In this document: one piece after another, positions 9,501 through 16,205 of the stretch | Layout: each line of letters begins with the position of its first letter | How positions within the stretch are numbered: position 1 is the first letter of the stretch | Assembly: GCA_025360875.1 (NCBI GenBank) | Contig: JANYBI010000399.1 | Coordinates: 1 to 16,738 of the forward strand | Source: Lentisphaerota bacterium | GTDB lineage: Bacteria; Verrucomicrobiota; Lentisphaeria; Victivallales; GWF2-50-93 | Direction of reading: 5' to 3' | Length of the DNA stretch: 16,738 nucleotides | The notes under the pieces: model-generated | Seen by the model: only the letters and a program-made list of their open reading frames with translations | Database searches by the model: none | Told to the model about the DNA's origin: nothing | Position numbers and translations under genes: made by a program

Positions 9501-11139
9501 TTATCCCCTGGTCTTCACGAAAAGTTCTTCAACATGGCTCATGTATATCGATGAAAACAGGTTCGCATCCACCTATAGTTGGTATTCATCATCATCGTCA
9601 AGGAATAAGTCGGCACTGGCTGCGGACACCAAAGACAGCATAATGAAACTTACACTGGATCCTTCAGCCAATGTAAGGCTCGAGGCGTTTTTCTGTCTGC
9701 TTTCCTCCAGGGAATCGTTTGACATCAGGAAATTCATTGAAACCGTTGACTCGCTCCCTGAAAGAGAATCTGTTCAGAACCGTATTTCCGAATTCCTCAG
9801 TGAAAGCTATAGGCAGCTCGGTCCAAACTTCAAGTTCCTTGTGCCTTATCTTGAGCGAAGCAAGAGGATGGGCGACCAGCAGAAGGACAAGATCTACAAG
9901 CATTTCAACATAAATCCTGACTCCTTGCCTGAAGAGGAGCCCGCGATTGCCGGTCCGGACGGCGTGCAGAAGGAAATTCAGGCGACATTTGTCCCTGTGA
10001 AGGAAAATTCTCCGCAGGCTTCGGTACCATGCGAGCTGAAACTTGTTTATTTCACAAACCCCGGATGCCAGGACTGCGCCAGGGTCGATAAGATGCTCCG
10101 TGAACTTGCGCAGGTATTTCCTACCGTGAGCATTGAAACGCGCAACATCAGGAAGCAGGAATCCATGCGGTTCAATGAGGCGCTCTGCGAACGGTTTGGC
10201 GTGCCGGCGGAGAGGAGGCTTGTGAGCCCGGCTATTTTCTGCGGGGCAGGTTACCTGATCAAGCAGGACATTGTTTTCGACCGGCTCTGCGGAATCATCG
10301 CCAAATCTGAAACAGTCCCCTTGTCTGAATGGTATCATATTCCATCTGAGAATCTTGAAAAAGCTGGAGAAGCCATAAAGACGCGTTATTCAAAAATGAA
10401 CATCGGAATAGTTTCCATTGCAGGTCTTCTTGACGGAATCAACCCATGCGCCTTTGCTACCATCATATTCCTCCTCTCATATCTGCGGCTGACAAAACGA
10501 AGCCCCGGCCAGATAGCACAGGTCGGAATTTCGTTCATTCTCGGCGTGTTCATCGCCTATTTCTGCCTCGGGCTGGGACTAGTGGAAATCGTGACAAGAC
10601 TTGGCGCGCTTCGCGGCCTCGGTAAAATTTTGAACTGGGGGCTTGCGGCATTTTCGCTCGTGATCATGGTGCTGAGCATCCGCGATGGAATCTTATGCCT
10701 TAAGGGAAACCTGAAGGATATTTCCCTCCAGCTTCCCGATTTTCTCAAAACGGGTATCCATACCGCAATAAGGAAAGGCTCCAGGCACACCCATTTTGTC
10801 ATTGCCGCCTTCATCGTAGGAATTGTAATATCATTTCTGGAGCTTGCCTGCACTGGTCAGGTTTATGCCCCCACGATAATGTATATGATCCAGGAAAGCG
10901 GACGGGCCGGCAAGGCCCTTGTCTTCATGGTAATCTACAACCTCGCCTTCATACTGCCTCTGGTGGTTATTTTCATCATGTCATACTTTGGAATGAGGAG
11001 CGATTCCCTGACGGTGTTCATGGGGAAGCATGCAGCAGCCGTCAAATTCTGCACGGCACTCCTGTTCCTGATAATATTTCTAGCGTTCGTGTTCGGTGAG
11101 ACTATCCTGCCCTCGCAGGATATTTTCCTTAACAAATAA
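6556..11139 (+). CDS. Thioredoxin - HEAT repeat - thioredoxin - DsbD/CcdA-like fusion protein
   Basis: A protein of 1527 residues starting 11 nt after the DUF4159 gene. Order of parts: signal peptide (core about 10-30); thioredoxin domain with CGWC at 87-90 and cis-proline turn GVPT at 131-134; HEAT-like helical repeats (about 220-690); an acidic linker with a twice-occurring motif (696-745); more HEAT repeats (about 766-1130); a second thioredoxin-like domain with CQDC at 1171-1174; and six membrane helices (about 1282-1306, 1321-1345, 1357-1375, 1415-1440, 1455-1478, 1493-1513). Helix 1 carries C1298 (DGINPCAF) and helix 4 carries C1432 (LELACTGQ). These are the paired cysteines by which DsbD and CcdA pass electrons across the inner membrane. 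Likely flow is cytoplasmic thioredoxin to C1298/C1432, then CQDC, then CGWC in the periplasm. HEAT repeats are protein-binding and may hold the client. The fusion and the envelope operon context are unusual; the client is unknown. Confidence 0.85.
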   Translation: MKTEIFTGFLKSWTAACFFLLVHPVVTAVPLAMPKTAVETAVDKLPSVSQGTVPEDKILWQEDMDTAFALAIAEHKPVLVLFSSPDCGWCSKLKSEVFMDKEVRSLLQHYRLVDVDILKDEEKAEKYMVRGVPTLLIFSSDGQIIEGISGYVNASVLAEVLKKSLNPEFLKKIDAPYIDILDKLGANEMPPELWPDVMIYLGSREKRKDLHYGIMLLSPFPKKKISALLDNSRLAVRMGALDILEELAGDTFGFDPWLPANAPGNEGSREKWRNWAEDKNPDIKIHNALTSDQISSYIRDLVSDDREASNRALRMLDNGGKDVYAFLADFIKKHPELAESKKNKIRVAQYSVIIPPSCGAEPASIASGLVFGTVDMKLKNISRLQYGGKKVILILRDFLADGDSMIRESVVDALAVAAGKAAVQIYADFLPGEKDVNVVYAVLRNLGNFRSLKSVEILSSYLANQNEDIVIAALGSITKLKSKKPGAEIAKCLDDPRWRVRVAALDTVSALGLKDLEGKVTALIDDKDEFARISAIKALASLTSVKSAKKLEEAFLKDDQLKGPVAAAFCRMDLPFPKSFATALENKNPDTIIGVLQAMEDCKESEISFIDKFAESPNRDISMAAARLLAVKGMKYKICRTRLTKLLKTGSPEMVSVILDNIRFERPYMSTSDDAFSEFPADENTSEAPAGTADNTVKDIMDAFSVDKTDQDNANAGNKKGAPPKPNEKTLTVNDMMDAFGVESAPQEKKDAQDEAATAVAPSEGSMNALYQAIESFLDASRPAEIRFRAAVLLASQGRKNSIGVLLNLLPACSISQRAEIAECLMNSTSRNESLMILTELLRDSSENVRYAAMNALTSGKPSPENMDAIFTELVRKDSPLKPHEILKGSSLTGFNRRNCGKWILNILTSPGYDASLQTLALILLEKCWSPGNDTILEKFTKSENPWQRRAAYYTLGRCNISEFKKHGLEITGDSSEHVRIVYPLVFTKSSSTWLMYIDENRFASTYSWYSSSSSRNKSALAADTKDSIMKLTLDPSANVRLEAFFCLLSSRESFDIRKFIETVDSLPERESVQNRISEFLSESYRQLGPNFKFLVPYLERSKRMGDQQKDKIYKHFNINPDSLPEEEPAIAGPDGVQKEIQATFVPVKENSPQASVPCELKLVYFTNPGCQDCARVDKMLRELAQVFPTVSIETRNIRKQESMRFNEALCERFGVPAERRLVSPAIFCGAGYLIKQDIVFDRLCGIIAKSETVPLSEWYHIPSENLEKAGEAIKTRYSKMNIGIVSIAGLLDGINPCAFATIIFLLSYLRLTKRSPGQIAQVGISFILGVFIAYFCLGLGLVEIVTRLGALRGLGKILNWGLAAFSLVIMVLSIRDGILCLKGNLKDISLQLPDFLKTGIHTAIRKGSRHTHFVIAAFIVGIVISFLELACTGQVYAPTIMYMIQESGRAGKALVFMVIYNLAFILPLVVIFIMSYFGMRSDSLTVFMGKHAAAVKFCTALLFLIIFLAFVFGETILPSQDIFLNK
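11104..11130 (+). terminator. Possible intrinsic terminator inside the end of the fusion gene
   Basis: ATCCTGC (11104-11110) and GCAGGAT (11115-11121) form a perfect 7-bp stem with loop CCTC, followed by ATTTTCCTT. The hairpin lies in the last codons, ahead of the stop at 11137-11139. The interrupted T tract makes it moderate. No better terminator is seen before the tRNA on the other strand. Confidence 0.4.
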
Positions 11140-11168
11140 ACGCCGTCGGCACTCCTGCCCTTGGAAAC

Positions 11169-11330
11169 TTACGCCAATAGCCGGATTAAAAATATCCATG
11201 GGCCATGGTTTCGTGTTGCTGGAGTTCTACCGTGCTGATGTTCGGATATGCAACTTTCCAGATTGTCGGTTGACCCTGTATAGGCTCTGCCGGAAGTCCC
11301 GCTCTTTATGATGCAGATAAAATACTGAAT
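11169..11330 (-). pseudogene. Degenerate GIY-YIG endonuclease (UPF0213-like) remnant
   Basis: The - strand reads IQYFICIIKSGTSGRAYTGS and then TDNLESCISEHQHGRTPATR before NHGPW, clearly related to small GIY-YIG proteins of the UPF0213/YhbQ type (pattern YVYIL...YIGST.NLE.R..EH..G...ST). The usual first Met position reads ATT (11328-11330), with no ribosome site. The Arg of the LxxR motif, catalytic in GIY-YIG nucleases, is Cys here. Only about 53 codons remain before a stop, against the usual 80-100. After GPW the expected segment is lost; another frame shows a faint continuation toward 11110 (QECRRRLFVK). It begins 8 nt beyond the 3' end of the tRNA and runs in the same direction. The family call is fairly secure from the motif spacing. 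That it is non-functional is inferred from the missing start, missing Arg and truncation. Confidence 0.65.
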
Positions 11331-11338
11331 GTTGAAAA

Positions 11339-11416
11339 TGGTCGGGACGGTGAGATTCGAACTCACGACCTACAGACCCCCAGTCTGACGCGCTAACCAG
11401 ACTGCGCTACGTCCCG
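11339..11416 (-). tRNA. tRNA-Pro (anticodon GGG), CCA encoded
   Basis: On the - strand the acceptor stem CGGGACG (11410-11416) pairs with CGTCCCG (11343-11349), followed by discriminator A and an encoded CCA (11339-11341). The D arm has GCGC/GCGC. The anticodon loop CTGGGGG (11377-11383) gives GGG at 11379-11381. The T arm is GTGAG-TTCGAAT-CTCAC. The C1-G72 pair is typical of bacterial tRNA-Pro. The outermost anticodon-stem pair (27-43) appears to be a U-U mismatch. Confidence 0.95.
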
Positions 11417-11519
11417 ACGCCGGCTCTTAAAATGTAACAAAGGTTGTTATTTTCAAGTTTGACAACGGAATAATCCAAAATTTAAGAAAAATGAGTTTTT
11501 CATTTGAAAGAGCGAATAG

Positions 11520-11547
11520 TTTGTATAAATTAACTGGATTGTATAAT
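11520..11547 (+). promoter_or_regulatory. Possible promoter of the small secreted protein gene
   Basis: TATAAT at 11542-11547 is a perfect -10. The only -35 at suitable distance (TTTGTA, 11520-11525, 16-nt spacing) is weak. The tRNA on the other strand separates this gene from the big operon, so a promoter of its own is expected. A perfect TTGACA at 11459-11464 lacks a good -10 at 16-18 nt. Confidence 0.4.
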
Positions 11548-11586
11548 AATTTTATTTTGTAAGTATCAGGGAAAGGATTTGTAAAG

Positions 11587-12147
11587 ATGAAGAAATTAGT
11601 TGCTCTGGTGGCGATTGTCATTGCTATGACGGCCGGGACTGTAACTCAGGCTTCAGTGCGGGACAAAATCGTGATGTACATTCCGAACAGGATCTGTGAT
11701 GCAATGGATATGTTTTCCCTCTCTCTCGCCTTCGGTCCTACCGCAAGGGGAGAAGTATGGTGCACAAGGCCGTTTGCGTTCGGTGCAGGAACCGGTATTC
11801 TGGCAAAGGCGGCCAAAGGCTACAACCGCCAGTACGGTTGCGGTCTTGAATCCGGTTGGGAGACAAGCTTTGGGGCAGTCTCATCCGAACAGAAAGAACT
11901 TTCCCACAGCATAGGATCATTGAAGGACTACAGCTACTATTCCTCAGGCGCCCCGAATCCTTCTGAGAAAATCTACAACTTCTATAATGGAGAGAGAGAC
12001 TACTGGTCACTCGGGATGACAGGCGGTCTGGCCATAGCTGAAGTAAGCGGCGAATTCCATCCTGTTGAAATCTTCGACTTCTTCGCCGGTTTCCTTTTCA
12101 TTGATCTCAAAGGCGATGATCTTACTCTGTTTGATACCAAAAACTGA
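11587..12147 (+). CDS. Small secreted protein of unknown function
   Basis: A protein of 186 residues with a clear signal peptide: MKK, a hydrophobic core LVALVAIVIAM, and a likely cut after TQA at residue 22. The mature part begins with a region rich in aromatic and small residues (YIPNRICDAMDMFSLSLAFG, 31-50), then Gly-rich strands (FGAGTG, 65-70), a Tyr-rich middle (about 115-140), and an end reading EIFDFFAGFLFIDLKGDD (161-178). There is no lipobox, so it is not an obvious lipoprotein. I do not recognise a named family. The alternating pattern and the Asp-Phe-Phe-Ala-Gly-Phe-Leu ending suggest a small outer-membrane-associated beta-rich protein, which is a guess. AAAGG about 10 nt upstream could be the ribosome site. 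It appears monocistronic: promoter-like TATAAT upstream, strong terminator 22 nt after the stop. Confidence 0.8.
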   Translation: MKKLVALVAIVIAMTAGTVTQASVRDKIVMYIPNRICDAMDMFSLSLAFGPTARGEVWCTRPFAFGAGTGILAKAAKGYNRQYGCGLESGWETSFGAVSSEQKELSHSIGSLKDYSYYSSGAPNPSEKIYNFYNGERDYWSLGMTGGLAIAEVSGEFHPVEIFDFFAGFLFIDLKGDDLTLFDTKN

Positions 12148-12169
12148 GCAGTGTTTCATAACTAATATA

Positions 12170-12201
12170 AGAGGGCGCGGAATTCCGCGCCCTCTTTTTT
12201 A
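12170..12201 (+). terminator. Strong intrinsic terminator
   Basis: GAGGGCGCGG (12171-12180) and CCGCGCCCTC (12185-12194) form a perfect 10-bp stem with loop AATT, followed by a T tract (12195-12200). A170/T195 extends the stem. It ends transcription of the secreted-protein gene. Confidence 0.95.
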
Positions 12202-12241
12202 TCATGTGAATCTTTAAGAATTTGCCTGTTGCGAGTGAAGT

Positions 12242-12751
12242 ATGAAAATTACTGTTCTAATAGGCGATATAACAAAACTCCAGGTGGACGCCATAGTGAA
12301 TGCGGCAAACTGTTCGCTCCTGGGCGGCGGTGGCGTAGATGGAGCAATACACAGGGGTGCTGGTCCGGGACTTCTTGCTGAGTGCAGGGAGATAGGAGGA
12401 TGCAGGACCGGCGAGGCTGTAATTACAAAAGCCTATTGTCTTCCTGCAAAACATGTCGTCCATACTCCCGGTCCGGTATGGAACGGAGGGAACCGCGGAG
12501 AACCGGAACTGCTGAGATCCTGCTACCTGAACTGCCTCAGGCTGGCTGAAGAAACCAAACTGCAGACAATCGCCTTTCCTGCAATAAGCACCGGAGTTTA
12601 CGGGTATCCCCTGCTTGAGGCTTCACGTATTGCAGTTGAAACTGCAACCGGATGGGAAAAATCATTTCCCGGAGAAGCCATATTCGTCGCATTCAGCTCC
12701 GAAGCTGAAAACATCTACAAAAAGCTTGCCGAAGAAATTTCCACGAAATAA
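12242..12751 (+). CDS. Macro-domain protein, ADP-ribose-type hydrolase
   Basis: A protein of 169 residues, the whole of which is one macro domain of the MacroD/YmdB class. Motifs in order: GDITKLQVDAIVNAAN (8-23), with D9 expected to contact adenine and N20 and N23 the ribose side; LLGGGGVDGAIH (26-37), the catalytic loop with D33; GGCRTGEAVITKAYCLPAKH (52-71), equivalent to the GxCxTGxA signature; HTPGPVW (74-80); and FPAISTGVYGYP (112-123), the phosphate-binding loop. Family members remove acetyl from O-acetyl-ADP-ribose or ADP-ribose from acidic side chains. All key residues seem present, so an active enzyme is likely. It sits alone between a terminator and the gcv promoter region. The ribosome site (GTGAAG, just upstream) is weak, and only about 40 nt are available for a promoter. 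It is not part of an obvious toxin-antitoxin pair. Confidence 0.9.
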   Translation: MKITVLIGDITKLQVDAIVNAANCSLLGGGGVDGAIHRGAGPGLLAECREIGGCRTGEAVITKAYCLPAKHVVHTPGPVWNGGNRGEPELLRSCYLNCLRLAEETKLQTIAFPAISTGVYGYPLLEASRIAVETATGWEKSFPGEAIFVAFSSEAENIYKKLAEEISTK

Positions 12752-12764
12752 AAATTTTATCGGT

Positions 12765-12792
12765 TTGACAATTCCTTTAGGGAACCTTTATT
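12765..12792 (+). promoter_or_regulatory. Possible gcv operon promoter
   Basis: A perfect TTGACA at 12765-12770 is followed after 16 nt by TTTATT (12787-12792), a 4 of 6 match to the -10. It lies 14 nt after the macro-domain gene and would start a leader of about 230 nt before gcvH. A second AT-rich candidate is TATAAA at 12992-12997, without a good -35. Confidence 0.4.
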
Positions 12793-12799
12793 CATAATT

Positions 12800-13029
12800 A
12801 ATCGCATGCGGTCATGACAATGGGAGAAATTTCATTGCAATTGATTGAATCGGGCTTGAACTTGCAACCGAAAGATTCAAAGTATCAGGCAGAATAGTCC
12901 CTTCCCCATATGGACGGGCGGACAGGAAGAGATTTGAAAATTCTTTGAAAATATTTTTTTTGCGCCCTGTTATTTTTAAAAAAACAAATTATATAAAAAC
13001 ATTCTTTTGAAATTCATTTGGAGGCATAG
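12800..13029 (+). promoter_or_regulatory. gcvH leader with possible degenerate glycine-riboswitch-like blocks
   Basis: No ORF is seen. In order there are GGGAGA (12822-12827), CCGAA (12868-12872), TCAGGCA (12885-12891) and GGACAG (12920-12925), the same order as conserved blocks of glycine aptamers, at a plausible length of 104 nt. Against it: the GG after CCGAA is absent, the CUCUC partner of GAGAG reads GTATC, and the small hairpin expected before the CAGG block is missing. A 7-bp stem TTGAATC (12845-12851) / GATTCAA (12874-12880) is visible. A run of T (12954-12961) follows without a strong hairpin. The gcvH ribosome site GGAGG is at 13020-13024. Confidence 0.22.
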
Positions 13030-13407
13030 ATGAAGAAATACACGAAGGAACACGAATGGGTGGAAATCAAGGGCGTCGAAGCCTATATCGGCATAACTGC
13101 ATTTGCCGCAAAGGAGCTCGGTGACATCACATTCGTCGAAATGCAGCCCGAAGGGACGGATCTCATCATCGGAGATGTCCTAGGCACCATCGAGTCGGTA
13201 AAGGCTGCGTCGGACGTCTATTCCCCGATAAGCGGCACAGTCGCCGCGATCAACACCGATCTCGAGGAGGAGCCCGGCATAATCAACAACTCACCCGAGG
13301 AAAAAGGCTGGGTGTGCAAGCTGGACAACATCGATCTTGTCGAACTGGAGGAACTCATGTCCAAGGAACAGTACGACAAATATCTCAAGGAATCCACTAA
13401 GAAATAG
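13030..13407 (+). CDS. gcvH: Glycine cleavage system H protein
   Basis: A protein of 125 residues, normal for the family. GcvH carries a lipoyl arm that ferries the aminomethyl group from glycine decarboxylase (P) to the T protein and is then reoxidised by dihydrolipoyl dehydrogenase. The N-terminus KYTKEHEWVEI is typical. The lipoylation site is K58 in GTIESVKAASDVYSP, followed by the ISGTVAAIN turn and a C-terminal helix (YDKYLKE). GGAGG 5 nt upstream of the ATG supports the start. It is the first gene of the gcvH-gcvPA-gcvPB cluster, with gcvPA 7 nt after its stop. Confidence 0.97.
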   Translation: MKKYTKEHEWVEIKGVEAYIGITAFAAKELGDITFVEMQPEGTDLIIGDVLGTIESVKAASDVYSPISGTVAAINTDLEEEPGIINNSPEEKGWVCKLDNIDLVELEELMSKEQYDKYLKESTKK

Positions 13408-13414
13408 AAATCCA

Positions 13415-14761
13415 ATGCCCTATATAGCGAATACGGATGCCGACAGGAAGGAGATGCTTGAGGCCATAGACTGCAAGAGCATCTCCGAACTCTGGCAGAA
13501 AGCTCAGATAAAAACAGCTCCCCCGGCGCTTGAAAACATCCCCCAGGGGATGTCGGAATACGAAGTCACCCGCCATCTCGGTTCACTTGCATCACAGAAC
13601 GCCACACATCTGGTGAACTTTGTCGGAAGCGGTTATTATGATCATCTCATTCCCGCGGCCGTAGGCGCAATCACTGGCCGTTCCGAATTCTATACCGCCT
13701 ACACCCCGTACCAGCCCGAAGCCTCACAGGGAACGCTCCAGGCAATATATGAATATCAGACCGCGATATGCCGCCTGACTTCGCTTCCGATGTCAAACGC
13801 GTCCCTCTACGACGGCGGTACGGCGCTTTTTGAAGCAATGATGATGGCCGTCAGGGTCACAAACCGCCGCCAGGCCGTTATCTCCGGAGCCGTGTCCCCG
13901 ATATTCCGTGAAATGATCCGCTGCTACAGCAGCAACCTCGATGTGGAACTTGTAGTTGTACCAGTCAGTTCATCAAAGACTGATTCGTCACATGATGCCC
14001 TTGTTGATGCGGTGACCGACAAGACCGCCTGCGTGCTTGTCCAATACCCGAACGTGTTCGGAACAGTGGAGGAATGGACCGGAACAGTTGAAAAAATACA
14101 TGCCAAAGGAGCCATCGCCGTCTGTTCCACCTATCCTATCGCCCTCGCATTGCTTAAAACCCCGGGTGAAATGGGATTTGATATTGTCACCGGCGAAGGA
14201 CAGAGCCTTGGAATCCCCCTCAGTTTCGGAGGCCCATACCTCGGATTCATGTCCGTCAAGGAAAAACTCGTCCGCAAAATGCCGGGAAGGATCGTAGGGA
14301 GAACTGTAGATCTCGACGGCAAGCCGGGATTCGTCCTGACGCTCCAGGCCCGCGAACAGCACATCCGCCGCGAACATGCCATGTCGAACATCTGCACCAA
14401 TGAAAGCCTCTGCGCGCTGACCGCCCTCGCCTATCTCACGTGCATCGGCAAGGATGGACTCCTCCAGGTCGCCAACCTCTGCGCAGCAAAAGCGAATTTC
14501 GCAAGGGATCTTCTTCTCCAGATAAAAGGCGTCGAGCCAGTAGGCGAAAAGTCATTCTTCAATGAGTTCGTAATTAAACTTCCCGCAGATTCCTCGGAGA
14601 TTGTCGGAAAGATGATCGACAAGGGATTCGCCGCCGGATTCCCTCTGGGAAGATATTATGGCGACAGGAAGAACCAGTTGCTCGTTGCCGTCACTGAAAA
14701 AAGGACCCGCGAAGAGATCAAGGCGTTTGCAAACGCGATGGAGGCTGTCCTATGGAGCTGA
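13415..14761 (+). CDS. gcvPA: Glycine dehydrogenase (decarboxylating), subunit 1
   Basis: A protein of 448 residues from the ATG at 13415 (MPYIANTDADRKEML). An in-frame ATG at 13337 would add 26 residues but lies within gcvH and is out of family. This is the N-terminal half of the two-subunit P protein: with GcvPB and pyridoxal phosphate it decarboxylates glycine and loads the aminomethyl group onto GcvH. Family features include the YDHLIPAAVG and YTAYTPYQPEASQGTLQ segments near the N-terminus, SNASLYDGGTALFEAM, LSFGGPYLGFM, and GRIVGRTVD followed by LTLQAREQHIRREHAMSNIC. The real PLP lysine lies in the other subunit. The ribosome site is weak, so translation is probably coupled to gcvH. The 3' end overlaps gcvPB by 10 nt, which fits equal production of both subunits. 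Confidence 0.95.
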   Translation: MPYIANTDADRKEMLEAIDCKSISELWQKAQIKTAPPALENIPQGMSEYEVTRHLGSLASQNATHLVNFVGSGYYDHLIPAAVGAITGRSEFYTAYTPYQPEASQGTLQAIYEYQTAICRLTSLPMSNASLYDGGTALFEAMMMAVRVTNRRQAVISGAVSPIFREMIRCYSSNLDVELVVVPVSSSKTDSSHDALVDAVTDKTACVLVQYPNVFGTVEEWTGTVEKIHAKGAIAVCSTYPIALALLKTPGEMGFDIVTGEGQSLGIPLSFGGPYLGFMSVKEKLVRKMPGRIVGRTVDLDGKPGFVLTLQAREQHIRREHAMSNICTNESLCALTALAYLTCIGKDGLLQVANLCAAKANFARDLLLQIKGVEPVGEKSFFNEFVIKLPADSSEIVGKMIDKGFAAGFPLGRYYGDRKNQLLVAVTEKRTREEIKAFANAMEAVLWS

Positions 14762-16203
14762 TATACACAAAGGGCAAGCCTGGAAGACGCGGTTCATCGC
14801 TTCCAAAGCTGGATGTTCCTGGCTCAAATTCAATTCCTTCCTCGCTCATGAGAAAAAAAGCCGCGCAGATGCCGGAAGTTTCCGAACTTGAGGCTGTCAG
14901 GCATTTCACTCTGCTCAGCAGGAAGAATATGGGCGTTGACTCCAACTTCTATCCTCTCGGCTCATGCACGATGAAATACAATCCGAAGCTCAACGAGAAA
15001 ATAGCCGCAATGACAGGTTTTGCAGATCTGCATCCGCTTCTTCCGCAGATCAGGCGCGGCGGAGCCCTGACACAAGGCGCACTGGCGGTGATTTATGAAA
15101 CTGAACGCATGCTGAGCGAACTTCTCGGTTTCTCCCAGACAACCATGCAGCCACTCGCAGGCGCCCATGGCGAACTGACTGGAGTAATGCTAATCGCCGC
15201 ATACCACAAGGCCCATGGCGATACGAAAAGAAAGATCATGCTCATCCCCGACGCTGCCCACGGGACAAATCCTGCAAGCGCGGCAATGGCCGGTTTCGAC
15301 ACAGTCACAATCCCTTCTGATCCTCATGGCAATGTCGACTTGGAAGCATTGAAGAAGGAACTGAATGAAAATGTCGCTGGAATAATGCTCACATGTCCGA
15401 ACACTCTCGGAATGTTCGACAAGAACGTCAAGGAAATCTGCGATCTCGTCCACAAGGCGGGCGCTTTCGCCTACTGCGACGGTGCCAATTTCAATGCGAT
15501 AGTCGCAAGGCTCCGTCCGGGTGACATCGGATTCGACGTGATGCACGTAAACCTACATAAGACTTTCTCGACGCCCCATGGTGCCGGCGGTCCCGGTTCG
15601 GGTCCGGTCGGAGTCTGTGAAAAACTCGTTCCGTATCTGCCGGTGTCATGCGTAGTCAAACGCAGCGACGGAACCTATGCCCTCGAATACCACCACAAGG
15701 CCAGTATCGGATACATTGCCCCGTTCTACGGTAATTTCGGGATCATCCTGAGAGCATATGCATATCTCCTGACCCTCGGCAGGGAAGGTCTTGTGAGGGT
15801 CAGCGAAAACGCCGTCCTCAACGCGAACTACATACGCGTCAAGCTTCTTCCGTATTTTGACCAGCAGTATCCCGGCTACTGCATGCACGAATGCGTGTTC
15901 TCCGCGACGCGCCAGACTGAAAAAGGCGTCCATGCACTTGATATCGCAAAGGCGCTTATCGACCGCGGAATCCATCCGCCGACAATATATTTCCCCCTGA
16001 TCGTCAAGGAAGCCTTGATGATAGAGCCTACGGAAACTGAATCGAAGGAAGACATCGACAGGTTCATAGAAGTAATGATCGAAATTGCGAAACTCGCAGA
16101 TTCGAATCCTGAATCGGTAAAGGAATGCCCGATGACAATGCCTGTCAAACGCCTCGACGAAACCCAGGCCGCTAGAAAGCTGGATTTGGCTTCGCTGGAG
16201 TAA
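14752..16203 (+). CDS. gcvPB: Glycine dehydrogenase (decarboxylating), subunit 2
   Basis: A protein of 483 residues, the usual length for the catalytic half of the two-subunit glycine decarboxylase. The PLP-binding lysine is K270 in VNLHKTFSTPHGAGGPGSGP. Other family signatures include GSCTMKYNPK, PLAGAHGELTGVMLI, AAHGTNPASAAMAGF, and the C-terminal HPPTIYFPLIVKEALMIEPT. It starts inside the end of gcvPA (10-nt overlap) with GGAGG at 14740-14744, 7 nt before the ATG. It is the last intact gene in the window; its stop is 2 nt before a GTAG-headed hairpin that could protect the mRNA 3' end. gcvT and lpd are not next to it. Confidence 0.96.
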   Translation: MELIYTKGKPGRRGSSLPKLDVPGSNSIPSSLMRKKAAQMPEVSELEAVRHFTLLSRKNMGVDSNFYPLGSCTMKYNPKLNEKIAAMTGFADLHPLLPQIRRGGALTQGALAVIYETERMLSELLGFSQTTMQPLAGAHGELTGVMLIAAYHKAHGDTKRKIMLIPDAAHGTNPASAAMAGFDTVTIPSDPHGNVDLEALKKELNENVAGIMLTCPNTLGMFDKNVKEICDLVHKAGAFAYCDGANFNAIVARLRPGDIGFDVMHVNLHKTFSTPHGAGGPGSGPVGVCEKLVPYLPVSCVVKRSDGTYALEYHHKASIGYIAPFYGNFGIILRAYAYLLTLGREGLVRVSENAVLNANYIRVKLLPYFDQQYPGYCMHECVFSATRQTEKGVHALDIAKALIDRGIHPPTIYFPLIVKEALMIEPTETESKEDIDRFIEVMIEIAKLADSNPESVKECPMTMPVKRLDETQAARKLDLASLE

Positions 16204-16205
16204 AT

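Noticed and set aside
9664..10338. 224-codon - strand open frame opposite the fusion gene
   Set aside because: Lies entirely opposite well-conserved HEAT and thioredoxin coding sequence and shows no domain of its own.
11459..11487. Perfect TTGACA at 11459 as promoter for the secreted-protein gene
   Set aside because: No acceptable -10 at 16-18 nt (TTAAGA at 11482 is poor). The TATAAT at 11542 is preferred.
13337..13414. N-terminal extension of gcvPA from an ATG inside gcvH
   Set aside because: The 26 extra residues are the gcvH sequence read in another frame, and the family starts with the MPY-type sequence at 13415.
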